Origin: Acidobacteriaceae bacterium
Lineage (GTDB): Bacteria; Acidobacteriota; Terriglobia; Bryobacterales; Bryobacteraceae
Assembly (NCBI GenBank): GCA_019245255.1
Contig: JAFARV010000469.1
Location: 1-22,770 of the forward strand
DNA: 22,770 bases
Direction of reading: 5' to 3'
This document shows, piece after piece, positions 1-7,723 of this stretch; the stretch's first letter is position 1, and the number at the start of each line of letters is the position of its first letter. The notes beneath the pieces are model-generated. The model did no database searches. It saw nothing but the letters and a program-made list of their open reading frames with translations, and was not told the DNA's origin. The position numbers and the translations under genes were made by a program.

Positions 1-1347
1 CAGGTAACGGGCTACTTCGCGCCGACCAGCAGGTTTGGTTCGCCGCTCGATTTCATGCACTTTGTCGATTGTTGCCATCAGGCAGGCATGGGCTTGATTG
101 TTGATTGGGTGCCGGGGCACTTTCCCAAGGACGCGCATGGTCTCGCATACTTCGACGGAACTGCACTTTACGAGCATGAAGACCCGCGTCTCGGAGAGCA
201 CAAGGATTGGGGCACTCTGATCTTTAACTATGGCCGCAACGAAGTGAAGTCTTTCCTCATTTCGAACGCGCTGTTCTGGCTGAAGAAGTACCACATCGAT
301 GGCCTGCGCGTGGACGCGGTCGCGTCCATGCTTTACCTCGACTACTCACGTAAAGCCGGAGAGTGGGTGCCAAACCGCTATGGCGGGAACGAGAACCTGG
401 AAGCCATCGAACTTCTGCGGAAATTCAACGAAGTTGCGCACCAGGTGCCCGGCACGGCAACATTCGCTGAGGAATCGACAGCATTCACGGGTGTGTCACG
501 GCCCGTGTGGGCCGGTGGACTCGGCTTTACGATGAAGTGGAACATGGGGTGGATGCACGATATGCTCCACTACTTCGAAAAGGATCCGATTCATCGCAAG
601 TACCACCAGAACGCAATCACCTTTAGCATGGTTTATGCGTTCACGGAAAACTTTGTGCTCCCCATCTCGCACGACGAGGTGGTCTATGGCAAGCGCGCGC
701 TGCTCGACAAAATGCCCGGCGACGAATGGCAGCGTTTTGCGAATGCCCGTGCGTTCCTCTCGTACATGTGGGGCCATCCCGGGAAAAAGCTGGTCTTCAT
801 GGGAGCGGAGTTCGGGCAAACGTCGGAGTGGAATTCAGAGTGCGACCTGCAGTGGTGGCTGCTGCAGTTCCCGATTCATCAGAAGTTTGGCAAGTTTTGC
901 GCCGCACTAAACGCGCTCTACCGGAGCGAGCCCGCACTTCACCAAGTGGATTTCCATTGGGCCGGATTCGAGTGGATCGACTTCCACGACAGCGATAACT
1001 CGATCATTTCGTTTATTCGGCGTGCCAAACGAAAAGACGATTACCTGGTCTTCGTTTGCAATTTCACTCCAACTCCACAACCCTCCTATCGCATCGGGTT
1101 CCCGGAGGTCGGCGGTCACCGCGAGCTCTTTAACTCGGATGCCGAGATCTTCGGGGGCAGCAATATGGGCAACGCCGGATACATCGAAGCGGTGCCAGGG
1201 CAATCACACGGCCGCCCGGCATCGGCTTGCATTACGATACCCCCGCTGGGCGTAGTTGTGTTCAAGCCCACCCGGCCGCTCCCTGAAATTACTCCGCAGG
1301 AGCCGATCGGACCCAGCGGAGCGGGAACGGGCGACGCTCCAGCTTAA
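1..1347 (+). CDS. glgB: 1,4-alpha-glucan branching enzyme (GlgB), 5' end outside window
   Basis: Glycogen branching enzyme (GH13), which cuts alpha-1,4 chains and re-attaches them by alpha-1,6 links in cytosolic glycogen synthesis. The reading frame is open from base 1 and its first residues (QVTGYFAPTSRFGSP) are already the GlgB-specific catalytic-barrel sequence, so the N-terminal CBM48 part lies upstream of the window. Visible catalytic motifs are DGLRVDAV (nucleophile Asp at 313-315), AEEST (acid/base Glu at 469-471) and ISHDEVV (third carboxylate Asp at 673-675). The C-terminal all-beta domain follows and ends in a short Pro/Gly/Ala-rich tail. The stop codon (1345-1347) overlaps the end of the convergent glycosylase gene. 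Family assignment is very secure; only the N-terminus and upstream operon partners are unseen. Confidence 0.97.
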   Translation, partial: QVTGYFAPTSRFGSPLDFMHFVDCCHQAGMGLIVDWVPGHFPKDAHGLAYFDGTALYEHEDPRLGEHKDWGTLIFNYGRNEVKSFLISNALFWLKKYHIDGLRVDAVASMLYLDYSRKAGEWVPNRYGGNENLEAIELLRKFNEVAHQVPGTATFAEESTAFTGVSRPVWAGGLGFTMKWNMGWMHDMLHYFEKDPIHRKYHQNAITFSMVYAFTENFVLPISHDEVVYGKRALLDKMPGDEWQRFANARAFLSYMWGHPGKKLVFMGAEFGQTSEWNSECDLQWWLLQFPIHQKFGKFCAALNALYRSEPALHQVDFHWAGFEWIDFHDSDNSIISFIRRAKRKDDYLVFVCNFTPTPQPSYRIGFPEVGGHRELFNSDAEIFGGSNMGNAGYIEAVPGQSHGRPASACITIPPLGVVVFKPTRPLPEITPQEPIGPSGAGTGDAPA

Positions 1348-1949
1348 ATACCCACTTGCGCGTCCAGACTGCGCCACAAATACCAGCTCGCGATGGAACA
1401 GTAGGGCCGCCATTTCTCAGCGAGCATTGCCAGCTCGGCAGGCTTAGGCATATCGGCAAGCCCGTAAGCCTTCCTGACTGCATTCCGGATTCCGAAATCG
1501 GTGAGTGGCATGACATCCGGCCGCTCGAGGGCGAACATCAGAAACATCTGGACGGTCCAGACGCCGACACCGCGAACCTGGCACAGTGTCTCAATGATTT
1601 TCTCGTCCGGTAAATCGGGGAGTCGCCGAAAATTGATTTCGCGCCGGGCGACACGCTCCGCCAGGTCGGTCAGAGATGCGATCTTCTGACGTGAGAGGCC
1701 GCAGCCTCGTAATTCTTCGGCGGTGAGCTTCAGGAACGCGGTCGCGGTGAACCGTCGACCGGCAGCCTTCTTCAGACGCGCAAAAATCGTTCCCGCAGCC
1801 TTGCCGTTGAGCTGTTGGAACGTGATTGACCGGGCCAGCGTCTCGAAGGAAGGTTCCCGGGCAACAAGGTTATAAGGCCCCACGCGCTCAATAATGTTCG
1901 CGAGTACGGGGTCGGCATTCCGGAGGTGCGTGGTAGCGGCTATCATCAC
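1344..1949 (-). CDS. AlkA-type DNA-3-methyladenine glycosylase (HhH-GPD family)
   Basis: Base-excision repair glycosylase of the HhH-GPD superfamily, expected to remove alkylated purines such as 3-methyladenine. In 201 residues it shows the conserved SITFQQLNGKAAGTIFARL helix (about 41-59), GLSRQKIASL (84-93), the helix-hairpin-helix VRGVGVWTVQMFLMFAL (125-141), and PLTDFGIR with the presumed catalytic Asp151. The lack of an iron-sulfur cysteine cluster and of a catalytic Lys in the hairpin fits AlkA rather than Nth or MutY. The length matches the short bacterial form without the AlkA N-terminal domain. The start is GTG at 1949 or the next codon, ATG at 1946. Its end overlaps glgB by 4 bp, and it is divergent from the VWFA gene across only 33 bp. 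Confidence 0.92.
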   Translation of the reverse strand: MMIAATTHLRNADPVLANIIERVGPYNLVAREPSFETLARSITFQQLNGKAAGTIFARLKKAAGRRFTATAFLKLTAEELRGCGLSRQKIASLTDLAERVARREINFRRLPDLPDEKIIETLCQVRGVGVWTVQMFLMFALERPDVMPLTDFGIRNAVRKAYGLADMPKPAELAMLAEKWRPYCSIASWYLWRSLDAQVGI

Positions 1950-1966
1950 GGGTATTAGCTGGGAAT

Positions 1967-1972
1967 TAAAAT
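1967..1972 (+). promoter_or_regulatory. Candidate -10 element (TAAAAT) before the VWFA gene
   Basis: TAAAAT differs from the consensus TATAAT at one position and ends 10 nt before ATG 1983. I see no Shine-Dalgarno sequence, and no good -35 hexamer at 16-18 bp. If used, the 5' leader would be only a few nucleotides long. Confidence 0.3.
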
Positions 1973-1982
1973 CATAACGAAC

Positions 1983-3032
1983 ATGAGTAGTTACAGACCG
2001 ATGCGTTTCGCGGTGACCGGAGCCCTGATTTTCGCCTCTAGTGCCTTGCTATTAGCTTGGCAGTTGCCAGGGCCTCGGCCAGAGCAGGACCAGGGCGCGG
2101 GCGATGAACCGGTCATCCGCATCAATGTCGATCTGGTTAATATCTTCTTCAACGTTAAAACGAAGAAGGGCGGCAGGCTGGTTCCAGGCCTCAACAAGGA
2201 AGACTTCAAAATCTTCGAGGACAGCAAGGAACAGACCATAAAAGCATTCACTCGGGAGTCAGATTTGCCGCTGACTTTGGGTCTGTTAATCGACATCAGC
2301 GCCAGTCAAGAGAACCTGATCGAAATCGAGCGGCAGGCTGCAAGTCAGTTCTTTTCAACAGTTATACGTCCTAAAGACGAAGCTTTTCTGATTTCGTTCG
2401 GTAAAAGCACGGACCTGTTGCAGGATTATACGAGTTCTCCGAGGTTGCTTTCCTCGGCATTGAAGGACCTGCGCGGCGACGGGCAAACGCCGATGATCGC
2501 CGGCAGCCCGGTACCCGTGAACACCGGCCCTATTGGCGGTTCGATCGGTACCCCGAAAGGCACCCTGCTCTTTGATGCCGTCTACCTGGCTTCGGACGAA
2601 AAACTGAAGAGGGAGGTCGGACGCAAGGCGCTGATTCTGATCACGGACGGCGAAGACCAAGGCAGCACATACAAGATCCACGACGCGATCGAGGCGGCAC
2701 AGAAGTCCGATGCGATCATTTACAGCATTTATTACGTGGATCGTGGATTTTACGCCCAGTATGGTGCGGGCGTAGGCGGCGGCGAGGGTGACCTACGGAA
2801 AATGTCTGAGCAGACTGGCGGGCACGTGTTCAAAGTCGACTCAAAACACCCTTTGAATCAGGTCTTCCAGGAGATTCAAGACGAACTACGAAACCAGTAC
2901 TCGATCAGCTACACGCCCGTAAGTACCTCCCGCGATGGGTCTTTTCGTCGCATCGAGATCAAAGTGGATAATCCGGAGGACCGCGTCCAGGCTCGGGAGG
3001 GCTACTTCGCTACGAAGAACGATGCTGAGTAG
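1983..3032 (+). CDS. Exported VWFA-domain protein (acidobacterial VWFA-related family)
   Basis: A 349-residue exported protein. Residues 1-25 form a signal-peptide-like segment (positive RPMRF, then a hydrophobic stretch to about 25). Next comes a short beta domain with VDLVNIFFNVKTKKGG and GLNKEDFKIFED (about 48-80). This precedes a von Willebrand factor A domain (about 98-290) whose metal-site motif DISAS is at 104-108, followed by LILITDGEDQG. The arrangement and the closing YFATK segment match the VWFA-related family described from acidobacterial genomes, where many paralogues occur. The cellular role of the family is not known; adhesion or envelope protein interaction is only inferred from the VWA fold. 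There is no Shine-Dalgarno sequence before ATG 1983. The 3' end overlaps the convergent rmlD-like gene by 23 bp. Confidence 0.93.
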   Translation: MSSYRPMRFAVTGALIFASSALLLAWQLPGPRPEQDQGAGDEPVIRINVDLVNIFFNVKTKKGGRLVPGLNKEDFKIFEDSKEQTIKAFTRESDLPLTLGLLIDISASQENLIEIERQAASQFFSTVIRPKDEAFLISFGKSTDLLQDYTSSPRLLSSALKDLRGDGQTPMIAGSPVPVNTGPIGGSIGTPKGTLLFDAVYLASDEKLKREVGRKALILITDGEDQGSTYKIHDAIEAAQKSDAIIYSIYYVDRGFYAQYGAGVGGGEGDLRKMSEQTGGHVFKVDSKHPLNQVFQEIQDELRNQYSISYTPVSTSRDGSFRRIEIKVDNPEDRVQAREGYFATKNDAE

Positions 3033-3897
3033 TGTGGTCGCGTGACGCCAGATATTCCTTAATCGCATCCCGCAGCGGCGGCATTGGGGCAATTCCCGCA
3101 GCTTCCGCCTTTGCATTGGAAAGAGCCGAGTACCTGGGACGCCTGGCAGCAGTCCTATATTCCTTTTCATCGGTGGGCGTAAGGGAAGGCGATAGTCCCG
3201 CAAGCTCGAAGATCAGGCGGGCGTAGTCGTACCAAGAGATCGGTTCGCCGCCGCCCAAGTGAAACAGGCCGCCCAGCCCCTTTTCGACCATGTCCGCCGT
3301 TCGTGCGGCGACGGCGGGCGCGTAGGTGGGCGAGGCGACGTGATTCTGCACCACTCGGATCGGATTTCCGCTGTTGGCTAAACGGAGCATCAGCTCGACA
3401 AAATTGCCGCGCGGTGTAAACCTTCCGCCCGGACCGAATACACCAGAGACCCGCAGGATCAGGGGATTATCCAGATAAGCGCTGGCGTAGATTTCGCCAG
3501 CAAGCTTCGAAACAGCGTATGCGCCAAGCGGATGGGGCGCATCGGTTTCAACGTATGGGCTCCGCTTTGCGCCGTCGAACACGTAATCGGTGGAGTAGTG
3601 GACCAACTGCGCATTGGCTTGCCGGCATGCGAGAGCTAGGTTCCTAACCGCAAGCGCATTTGCCTCGAGTGCGGCCAGCGGTTCGCCTTCTGCGATATCC
3701 ACCTGGTTGTAAGCTGCTGCATTTACGACAAGCGCTGGATCTGCCTGAGCAATGGCGGCTTCTACACGAGCAGCATTTGTTATGTCGAGCGATCTGCGAT
3801 CGAACCGCCAAACCTTCCAGCCTCTCCGCTCAAATTCACGGCAAAGCTCGACCCCGAGTTGGCCGCCACTGCCAACAAGTACAACCTTCCGTTCCAT
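3010..3897 (-). CDS. rfbD: dTDP-4-dehydrorhamnose reductase (RmlD/RfbD family)
   Basis: Extended short-chain dehydrogenase/reductase of the RmlD substrate-binding family, which makes dTDP-L-rhamnose from dTDP-4-keto-L-rhamnose with NAD(P)H for cell-surface polysaccharide. In 295 residues the nucleotide-binding motif GSGGQLG is at 9-15, AAAYNQVDIAE at 60-70, HYSTDYVFDG at 100-109 and the catalytic YxxxK at Tyr127/Lys131. RVSGVFGPGG and a C-terminal segment rich in RPRYSALSN complete the family pattern. No rmlA, rmlB or rmlC is adjacent, so the exact sugar nucleotide is inferred from family alone; a related sugar reductase is possible. It is the last gene of a minus-strand run, 45 bp after the PilZ-like gene. 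Start ATG 3897 has no clear ribosome binding site. Confidence 0.9.
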   Translation of the reverse strand: MERKVVLVGSGGQLGVELCREFERRGWKVWRFDRRSLDITNAARVEAAIAQADPALVVNAAAYNQVDIAEGEPLAALEANALAVRNLALACRQANAQLVHYSTDYVFDGAKRSPYVETDAPHPLGAYAVSKLAGEIYASAYLDNPLILRVSGVFGPGGRFTPRGNFVELMLRLANSGNPIRVVQNHVASPTYAPAVAARTADMVEKGLGGLFHLGGGEPISWYDYARLIFELAGLSPSLTPTDEKEYRTAARRPRYSALSNAKAEAAGIAPMPPLRDAIKEYLASRDHTTQHRSS

Positions 3898-3942
3898 TCA
3901 TATGGAAGGATAGCTGAGTGTGCCGGGGCGGCGAAACGGGCT

Positions 3943-4296
3943 CTATCTGCGGCCCGCACCAGCCATCGAGAACTCAGGTACCTGTTCACCAAGCAGGCGC
4001 GCCCGCAGTGTCATCAGGCTCTGCAGCCCGGTGAGAACTTGTTCGACACGCACTTCTATGTGCCACATGTCGTCCACGTTGCGGGTACATGCGACCACCT
4101 CGCCAAGAAGCATCGTGTCGTTGTACTCCACGGTGATCGCGGTCGAAATTGGCAAGCGCTGCTGCGAGACGATCTGCGCGCGTTTTCCCTGTATGCCGTC
4201 AAACTTGCATGGAATGCTATCGCGTTGTCCAGCATGAACACTGGATGCGACCTGAATGATTGCGCGGTTGGGAAGATCTGAGAATATCGTGTTCAC
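3943..4296 (-). CDS. PilZ-like small protein
   Basis: A small protein of about 117 residues. SIPCKFDGIQGKRAQIVSQQ, then LPISTAITVEYNDTMLLGEV, WHIEVRVEQVLTGLQSLM and RARLLGEQ give the alternating strands of a PilZ-type beta-barrel. In the family these bind cyclic di-GMP or act as non-binding partner domains. The canonical RxxxR and D/NxSxxG ligand motifs are not recognisable here, so c-di-GMP binding is doubtful. Start choice is uncertain: GTG 4296 or TTG 4302, neither with a good Shine-Dalgarno sequence. It sits between a tail-anchored protein and rmlD on the same strand, which suggests but does not prove a link to the envelope or polysaccharide. Confidence 0.7.
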   Translation of the reverse strand: MNTIFSDLPNRAIIQVASSVHAGQRDSIPCKFDGIQGKRAQIVSQQRLPISTAITVEYNDTMLLGEVVACTRNVDDMWHIEVRVEQVLTGLQSLMTLRARLLGEQVPEFSMAGAGRR

Positions 4297-4415
4297 AACC
4301 AACTAATCGGCGGGCAGGCGGAGAATCTTTAGGGGAGTTGTTGAAAAAATTCGAAAACAGCGCGGCGGGCGTAGATAGACGAACGAAGGTCGCGAAACTC
4401 CGGTCGAAAAACAGC

Positions 4416-4790
4416 TCAGAATCCCGGGCCGATGAAGAACCACAACGACGCGGCAACTGCAATCGGTAGCAGCAGTTCCAGAAAGGTCCGAATCGACAAG
4501 GACACCTGATTCCTTTCCGGCTTTTCCGGAAGTGGAGCACTCTCTTGCCGGGCGCGTGCGCGGTTGGCGACTCTGCACTGCACATCGCTCGAATGGCCCT
4601 GCAGAGCACGCACAAGTTCTTCTCTGCCCCTCTTATCGGCAATGAGAATCGTCGCGGAGTTCACGCCCCGAGTGTATTCCTGCAAACGGCGGCGAAGGTC
4701 CGGCGGAACGTCGGAAAGCGAATGGTAGACGCGAGTCTTGTCGGAAGTGGCAATAAAGATCGTCGAGCTTCGTGTGGTCAGCCGTGTCAT
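4416..4790 (-). CDS. Small tail-anchored protein of unknown function
   Basis: A 124-residue protein with a soluble N-terminal part and one C-terminal hydrophobic segment (FLELLLPIAVAASLWFFIG, about 103-121), so probably tail-anchored in the inner membrane with the N-terminus in the cytosol. The N-terminal half has an ordered pattern (STIFIATSDKTRVYHSL, VPPDLRRRLQE, NSATILIADKRGREELVRAL) that looks like a real conserved domain; I recall similar short proteins from acidobacteria, without a function. The region 66-98 is polar and probably a linker. ATG 4790 lies 6 bp after the stop of lysR (4797), so the two are very likely co-transcribed. Function unknown. Confidence 0.78.
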   Translation of the reverse strand: MTRLTTRSSTIFIATSDKTRVYHSLSDVPPDLRRRLQEYTRGVNSATILIADKRGREELVRALQGHSSDVQCRVANRARARQESAPLPEKPERNQVSLSIRTFLELLLPIAVAASLWFFIGPGF

Positions 4791-4796
4791 CGTAGC

Positions 4797-5726
4797 TCAG
4801 TCACCCAATGCGCGCATGCGTTCGGCAGGAAACTCCTGTATACCGGTACCAGCGTTGGCCAAAGTGGCCTGAATAAACCCCAGAGCGGCCTTCGAGAGGG
4901 ACTTGTCCTTTCTATATATCAGGCCAAGACGGCGGATCATAGGTTCGGGACCGAGCGAAACACATTGTATATCGCCCGCTGCGATTTCTTCCTGGCAATT
5001 GGAGCCAGCAAGAAAGGAAATCCCGAGTCCCGCCATGACGAAGCGCTTAATCATTTCCGTCGAATCGAGCTCCATGGAGACGTTCAGTTCGTCAATCACA
5101 GCATCCAGCCAGGTATTCAGTCTCGCCCGCGTAGTCCCACCCTTAGGAAGGAGTACCTGTTCTCCTTTCAGGTCCTCTGGCGATACCCGTTCGTGAGATG
5201 CAAGAGCGTGGCCGGCCGGAACAAGCAATTTAATCTCATCGGAGTGAATTTTGACGGCCTGCAATTTTTTTTCCTGAACCGGGAGCTGAGTAATGCCGAA
5301 ATCGGCCTGGTTGTCGACCACCGCCTGGACTACCCGGGTACCATATGCGCGATCGACCAGAAGTTGGACATTCGGAAACTGTTTTTTGAACTCAGCGAAT
5401 ACCGTGGGAAGAACGTAGATGCAAGTAGCCTCATTGGCGGCTATGACGAGTTCGCCGCGGGGTACCTTTTCGAGTTCGTTGATGGTGTCCTGGGCACGGC
5501 GGCGCAGGGCCAAAATCTGTTCCGCATGCTCAGCAAAAATGCGCCCGGCCATGGTGAGGGAAATCCGGGTTCCCAGCCGTTCAAACAGGGTTGTATTCAG
5601 TTCCTGCTCCAACTGGCGGATCTGAGCACTGATTGCCGGCTGCGTACGGTAGCACGTTTGCGCCGCTTTGGAGAAGCTCTTCAGGCGGACGATCTCCAGG
5701 AAAGTATGGAGTTGATCGAGATCCAT
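4797..5726 (-). CDS. LysR-family transcriptional regulator
   Basis: A 309-residue LysR-type regulator. Residues 1-60 are the winged helix-turn-helix, with FLEIVRLKSFSKAAQTCY, QPAISAQIRQLEQELNTTLFE and a GTRISLTMAGRIF wing. Residues about 90-295 are the periplasmic-binding-protein-like effector domain (GELVIAANEATCIYVLP, DFGITQLP, LLVPAGHAL, MIKRFVMAGLGISFLAGS). The sequence is nearest in feel to CysB/CysL-like regulators, but the effector cannot be named. It lies between an exported LolA-like gene and a tail-anchored protein on the same strand, with no divergently transcribed target next to its start, so a distant or self target is likely. A candidate promoter and short dyad lie upstream. Confidence 0.95.
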   Translation of the reverse strand: MDLDQLHTFLEIVRLKSFSKAAQTCYRTQPAISAQIRQLEQELNTTLFERLGTRISLTMAGRIFAEHAEQILALRRRAQDTINELEKVPRGELVIAANEATCIYVLPTVFAEFKKQFPNVQLLVDRAYGTRVVQAVVDNQADFGITQLPVQEKKLQAVKIHSDEIKLLVPAGHALASHERVSPEDLKGEQVLLPKGGTTRARLNTWLDAVIDELNVSMELDSTEMIKRFVMAGLGISFLAGSNCQEEIAAGDIQCVSLGPEPMIRRLGLIYRKDKSLSKAALGFIQATLANAGTGIQEFPAERMRALGD

Positions 5727-5772
5727 GAACCGGCCGCCGCCATTTGTCGACGGCGCTACACTTTGGAAGCCA

Positions 5773-5797
5773 ATTGTAGCAGTTATCGCGAGTTCGC
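5773..5797 (-). promoter_or_regulatory. Candidate lysR -10 element and short dyad
   Basis: Reading the minus strand, TACAAT (5778-5773) is a one-mismatch -10 hexamer about 47 nt before ATG 5726. Just upstream lies the short dyad GCGA-AC-TCGC (5797-5788) inside an AT-flanked segment. A dyad overlapping the promoter would fit autoregulation, which is common for LysR proteins. No good -35 was seen and the arms are only 4 bp. Confidence 0.3.
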
Positions 5798-5854
5798 TTA
5801 TACGGTTGAAAAGAGATTTTGATAACGGCCGTCAGGGACTGGACTCGTTGTATC

Positions 5855-6682
5855 CTAATTCTCTTTTTTCAGGACCTTCACTCCACTCGGCAGATCGAAG
5901 ATTCCCTTGGGCAAGGGTGGATTCACTTCGACCTTATCGGCAAACATCTGAAATGCCTTGTAGCCATTTCTATGGAGCTCAATTGTAAAGGGCCACATAA
6001 CGCCGCCCCCGGCATCGCGGTACTTGTCGTAATCTGTCTCGGCATCGTCGTGAGCCCTCGTTACGGGGTCAAGCCACTGGTAGGTTTCGCGCAAAGGAAG
6101 CTTGGTGTTGAAATCGAAGTAGACGCGGATGGTGCGTTCTTTGGCGTCGGTGATGTCGACGACCTCGACGTGCCGGCTGAGATAAACGTCGGAACCGATG
6201 TAATCAAATTGCATTCCAGGTTCTTTCAGCCGGGTTCGAAGAATGTAGAGCACATCATTTTCAGTACTGCGGGAATACCGCTCCCACTGTTCATCGGATA
6301 TCGGTCTGGCTCCGCGGAAAGTGACATCCCAGCCCTGATCGGACAGATAAAGGTAAGAGTAGTCGAGCTTTTTTCCGAGCAGCTCGCGCTCGCGCACGCG
6401 CAGCCCGGATCCGTTTGCGGCGGGCAGGTATTCGACGTAAACCTTCGCCACGTCCTCACCACTCATCTGGTCGTGGAAGAAGCCGTAAATGCGGCCGCTC
6501 GCCACCCGGCTTTGCATGTTCAGGAAACGATCTCCGCCCAAAGCAGCGACTGCGGCATCGATCACCTGCCGGGCTTTATCGGGCGGATTTTGGGCGGGTG
6601 CCGGGATGACCAGGGAGGCGCACACTCCCACGGCAAGGAAAAGACAGGATAGCTTCAAACTGTTTTGAGACTCCTCAGGCAC
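5855..6682 (-). CDS. Exported LolA-like (outer-membrane lipoprotein-sorting type) protein
   Basis: About 267-275 residues. The N-terminus is a signal peptide: LKLSCLFLAVGVCASL, then AxA-type cleavage near PAPAQ. The mature part starts with ARQVIDAAVAALGGDRFLNM, typical of LolA-like proteins of acidobacteria, and continues as antiparallel beta strands (GRIYGFFHD, VYVEYLP, DYSYLYLSDQGWDVTF, IRVYFDFNTKLPLRETYQW). This fits the half-barrel lipoprotein-carrier fold; actual lipoprotein transport is not shown. The listed start is GTG 6682, which overlaps the stop of the XdhC gene (TGA 6677-6675). A GAGGAG at 6676-6671 followed 12 nt later by TTG 6658 makes that downstream start, giving a cleaner signal peptide, an equally good choice. 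Translational coupling to xdhC is likely. Confidence 0.82.
   Translation of the reverse strand: MPEESQNSLKLSCLFLAVGVCASLVIPAPAQNPPDKARQVIDAAVAALGGDRFLNMQSRVASGRIYGFFHDQMSGEDVAKVYVEYLPAANGSGLRVRERELLGKKLDYSYLYLSDQGWDVTFRGARPISDEQWERYSRSTENDVLYILRTRLKEPGMQFDYIGSDVYLSRHVEVVDITDAKERTIRVYFDFNTKLPLRETYQWLDPVTRAHDDAETDYDKYRDAGGGVMWPFTIELHRNGYKAFQMFADKVEVNPPLPKGIFDLPSGVKVLKKEN
6671..6676 (-). promoter_or_regulatory. Ribosome binding site GAGGAG for the LolA-like gene
   Basis: GAGGAG on the minus strand lies inside the overlap between the XdhC stop and the LolA-like gene. It precedes TTG 6658 by 12 nt, while the longer GTG 6682 start lies upstream of it. It therefore bears on which start is used. Confidence 0.45.
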
Positions 6683-7652
6683 AGACTATGGAACGAACGG
6701 AAAAGGCGGGCTCGGGCATGTCGTCGCGAGCGTGAATAGAACCGCCGCGCTTGCGCAATTCGCCGCCTTCGCGATGGCTTAATTTTGCCTGGATCTCGGC
6801 AATGGTAGCTATGGCGACCTGCTGAGGGCCATCTGCCCCTATGTCGAGGCCCATGGGCGCATGCAGAACCGACTCGAGCCGCCGCACATCAACACCCGCT
6901 TCCTGTAAAAGGGCATCGCTTCGTTTGCGGGGGCCGAGGACACCCACGTAGCGGGGCGGGTTGGAAGCCAACTCACGCAGCACATCAAGGTCTTGAGAGT
7001 AGCTGTGGCTCATCAATACGGCTACAGTCCAGTCGTCAACTGAAAGTAGGCCAGCTCCAGGAGTGCGAATGGAGACGCGATTTGCAAGCGGAAATTTATC
7101 GGTCCGAGCATAGTGTGCGCGGCCGTCGTACACTTCGACAAGCCAGCCGAGATAACGGGCCAGCACAGTGAGCGGAATTGCATCGTCGCCAGCCCCAAAG
7201 ATCAGGAGACGGATGGGAGGTGTGATCGTTTCGACAAAACGGCCACCCCCCGGCAGAGTGTGTTCGAGGGTAAGCGCGCAGCGATCGCGGTGAACCTCTT
7301 CGATGGTATCGAGCATATTGCGTTGCCCCGGCTCGAGCCGCTCAAGAAGCACGTGAACGATGCCATTGCAGCCAAGCCCGAAACCCGAGCCGATCTCGCC
7401 TTCAGGCGTTGTATCGTACCTGCGCAGCGTTGGACCCGCTTCGGTTAACCACCATGCTTTACTGACCAGATCGTGTTCGAGGCACCCGCCGCTGATCGAG
7501 CCCGCGCGCTGCCCTGCCCGCGTAAGTAACAGACGCGCGCCGGGCAGGCGATAGGAAGAGCCTTGCGTCCTGACAACGGTAGCCAGCACTGCGGACTCAC
7601 CGGCGCGCTGAGTAACGCGCCAGAGCTCGAGAATCTGATCGAGTTCGCTCAT
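6675..7652 (-). CDS. XdhC/CoxI-family protein
   Basis: A 325-residue XdhC/CoxI-family protein. In characterised members it binds molybdenum cofactor and helps insert or sulfurate it in xanthine dehydrogenase-type enzymes. The N-terminal XdhC_CoxI domain (about 10-75) carries VLATVVRTQGSSYRLPGARL and GSISGGCLEHDL with its conserved Cys. The C-terminal Rossmann domain (about 148-295) starts with LLIFGAGDDAIPL and continues with VAVLMSHSYSQDLDVL, YVGVLGPRKRSDALL and PMGLDIGADGPQQVAIATIAEI. The length fits the family. No molybdopterin hydroxylase, CoxLMS or moco biosynthesis gene is in the window, so its client is encoded elsewhere. Start ATG 7652; the 3' end overlaps the LolA-like gene. Confidence 0.93.
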   Translation of the reverse strand: MSELDQILELWRVTQRAGESAVLATVVRTQGSSYRLPGARLLLTRAGQRAGSISGGCLEHDLVSKAWWLTEAGPTLRRYDTTPEGEIGSGFGLGCNGIVHVLLERLEPGQRNMLDTIEEVHRDRCALTLEHTLPGGGRFVETITPPIRLLIFGAGDDAIPLTVLARYLGWLVEVYDGRAHYARTDKFPLANRVSIRTPGAGLLSVDDWTVAVLMSHSYSQDLDVLRELASNPPRYVGVLGPRKRSDALLQEAGVDVRRLESVLHAPMGLDIGADGPQQVAIATIAEIQAKLSHREGGELRKRGGSIHARDDMPEPAFSVRSIVCA

Positions 7653-7711
7653 GGAGGATCGTCTCCCTACAGGTTACCCATTGCCACGCGGGTTGTGGAG
7701 TGGCGGACCCG

Positions 7712-7717
7712 GATAAT
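7712..7717 (+). promoter_or_regulatory. Candidate -10 element (GATAAT) directly before the DUF2905 start
   Basis: GATAAT differs from TATAAT at one position and ends 6 nt before ATG 7724. The predicted transcription start would coincide with the start codon. There is no Shine-Dalgarno sequence before ATG 7724 and no convincing -35 at normal spacing. Confidence 0.35.
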
Positions 7718-7723
7718 AAACAT

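Noticed and set aside
4303..4415. T-rich stretch on the minus strand between the tail-anchored and PilZ-like genes as a terminator or promoter
   Set aside because: T-runs are present but no stable hairpin precedes them, and no paired -35/-10 could be fitted.
4545..5822. 425-codon open frame on the plus strand
   Set aside because: It lies opposite lysR and the tail-anchored protein gene, which have clear family motifs; the plus-strand translation has no domain pattern. It is an antisense shadow.
5819..6652. 277-codon open frame on the plus strand
   Set aside because: It mirrors the LolA-like gene, whose minus-strand product has a signal peptide, family-like strand pattern and coupling to the XdhC gene.
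3010..7652. Single six-gene minus-strand operon from XdhC to RmlD
   Set aside because: Same strand, but the 128-bp gap before lysR carries a candidate promoter and the 119-bp gap before the PilZ-like gene is long; only xdhC/LolA-like and lysR/tail-anchored pairs are supported by overlap or close spacing.
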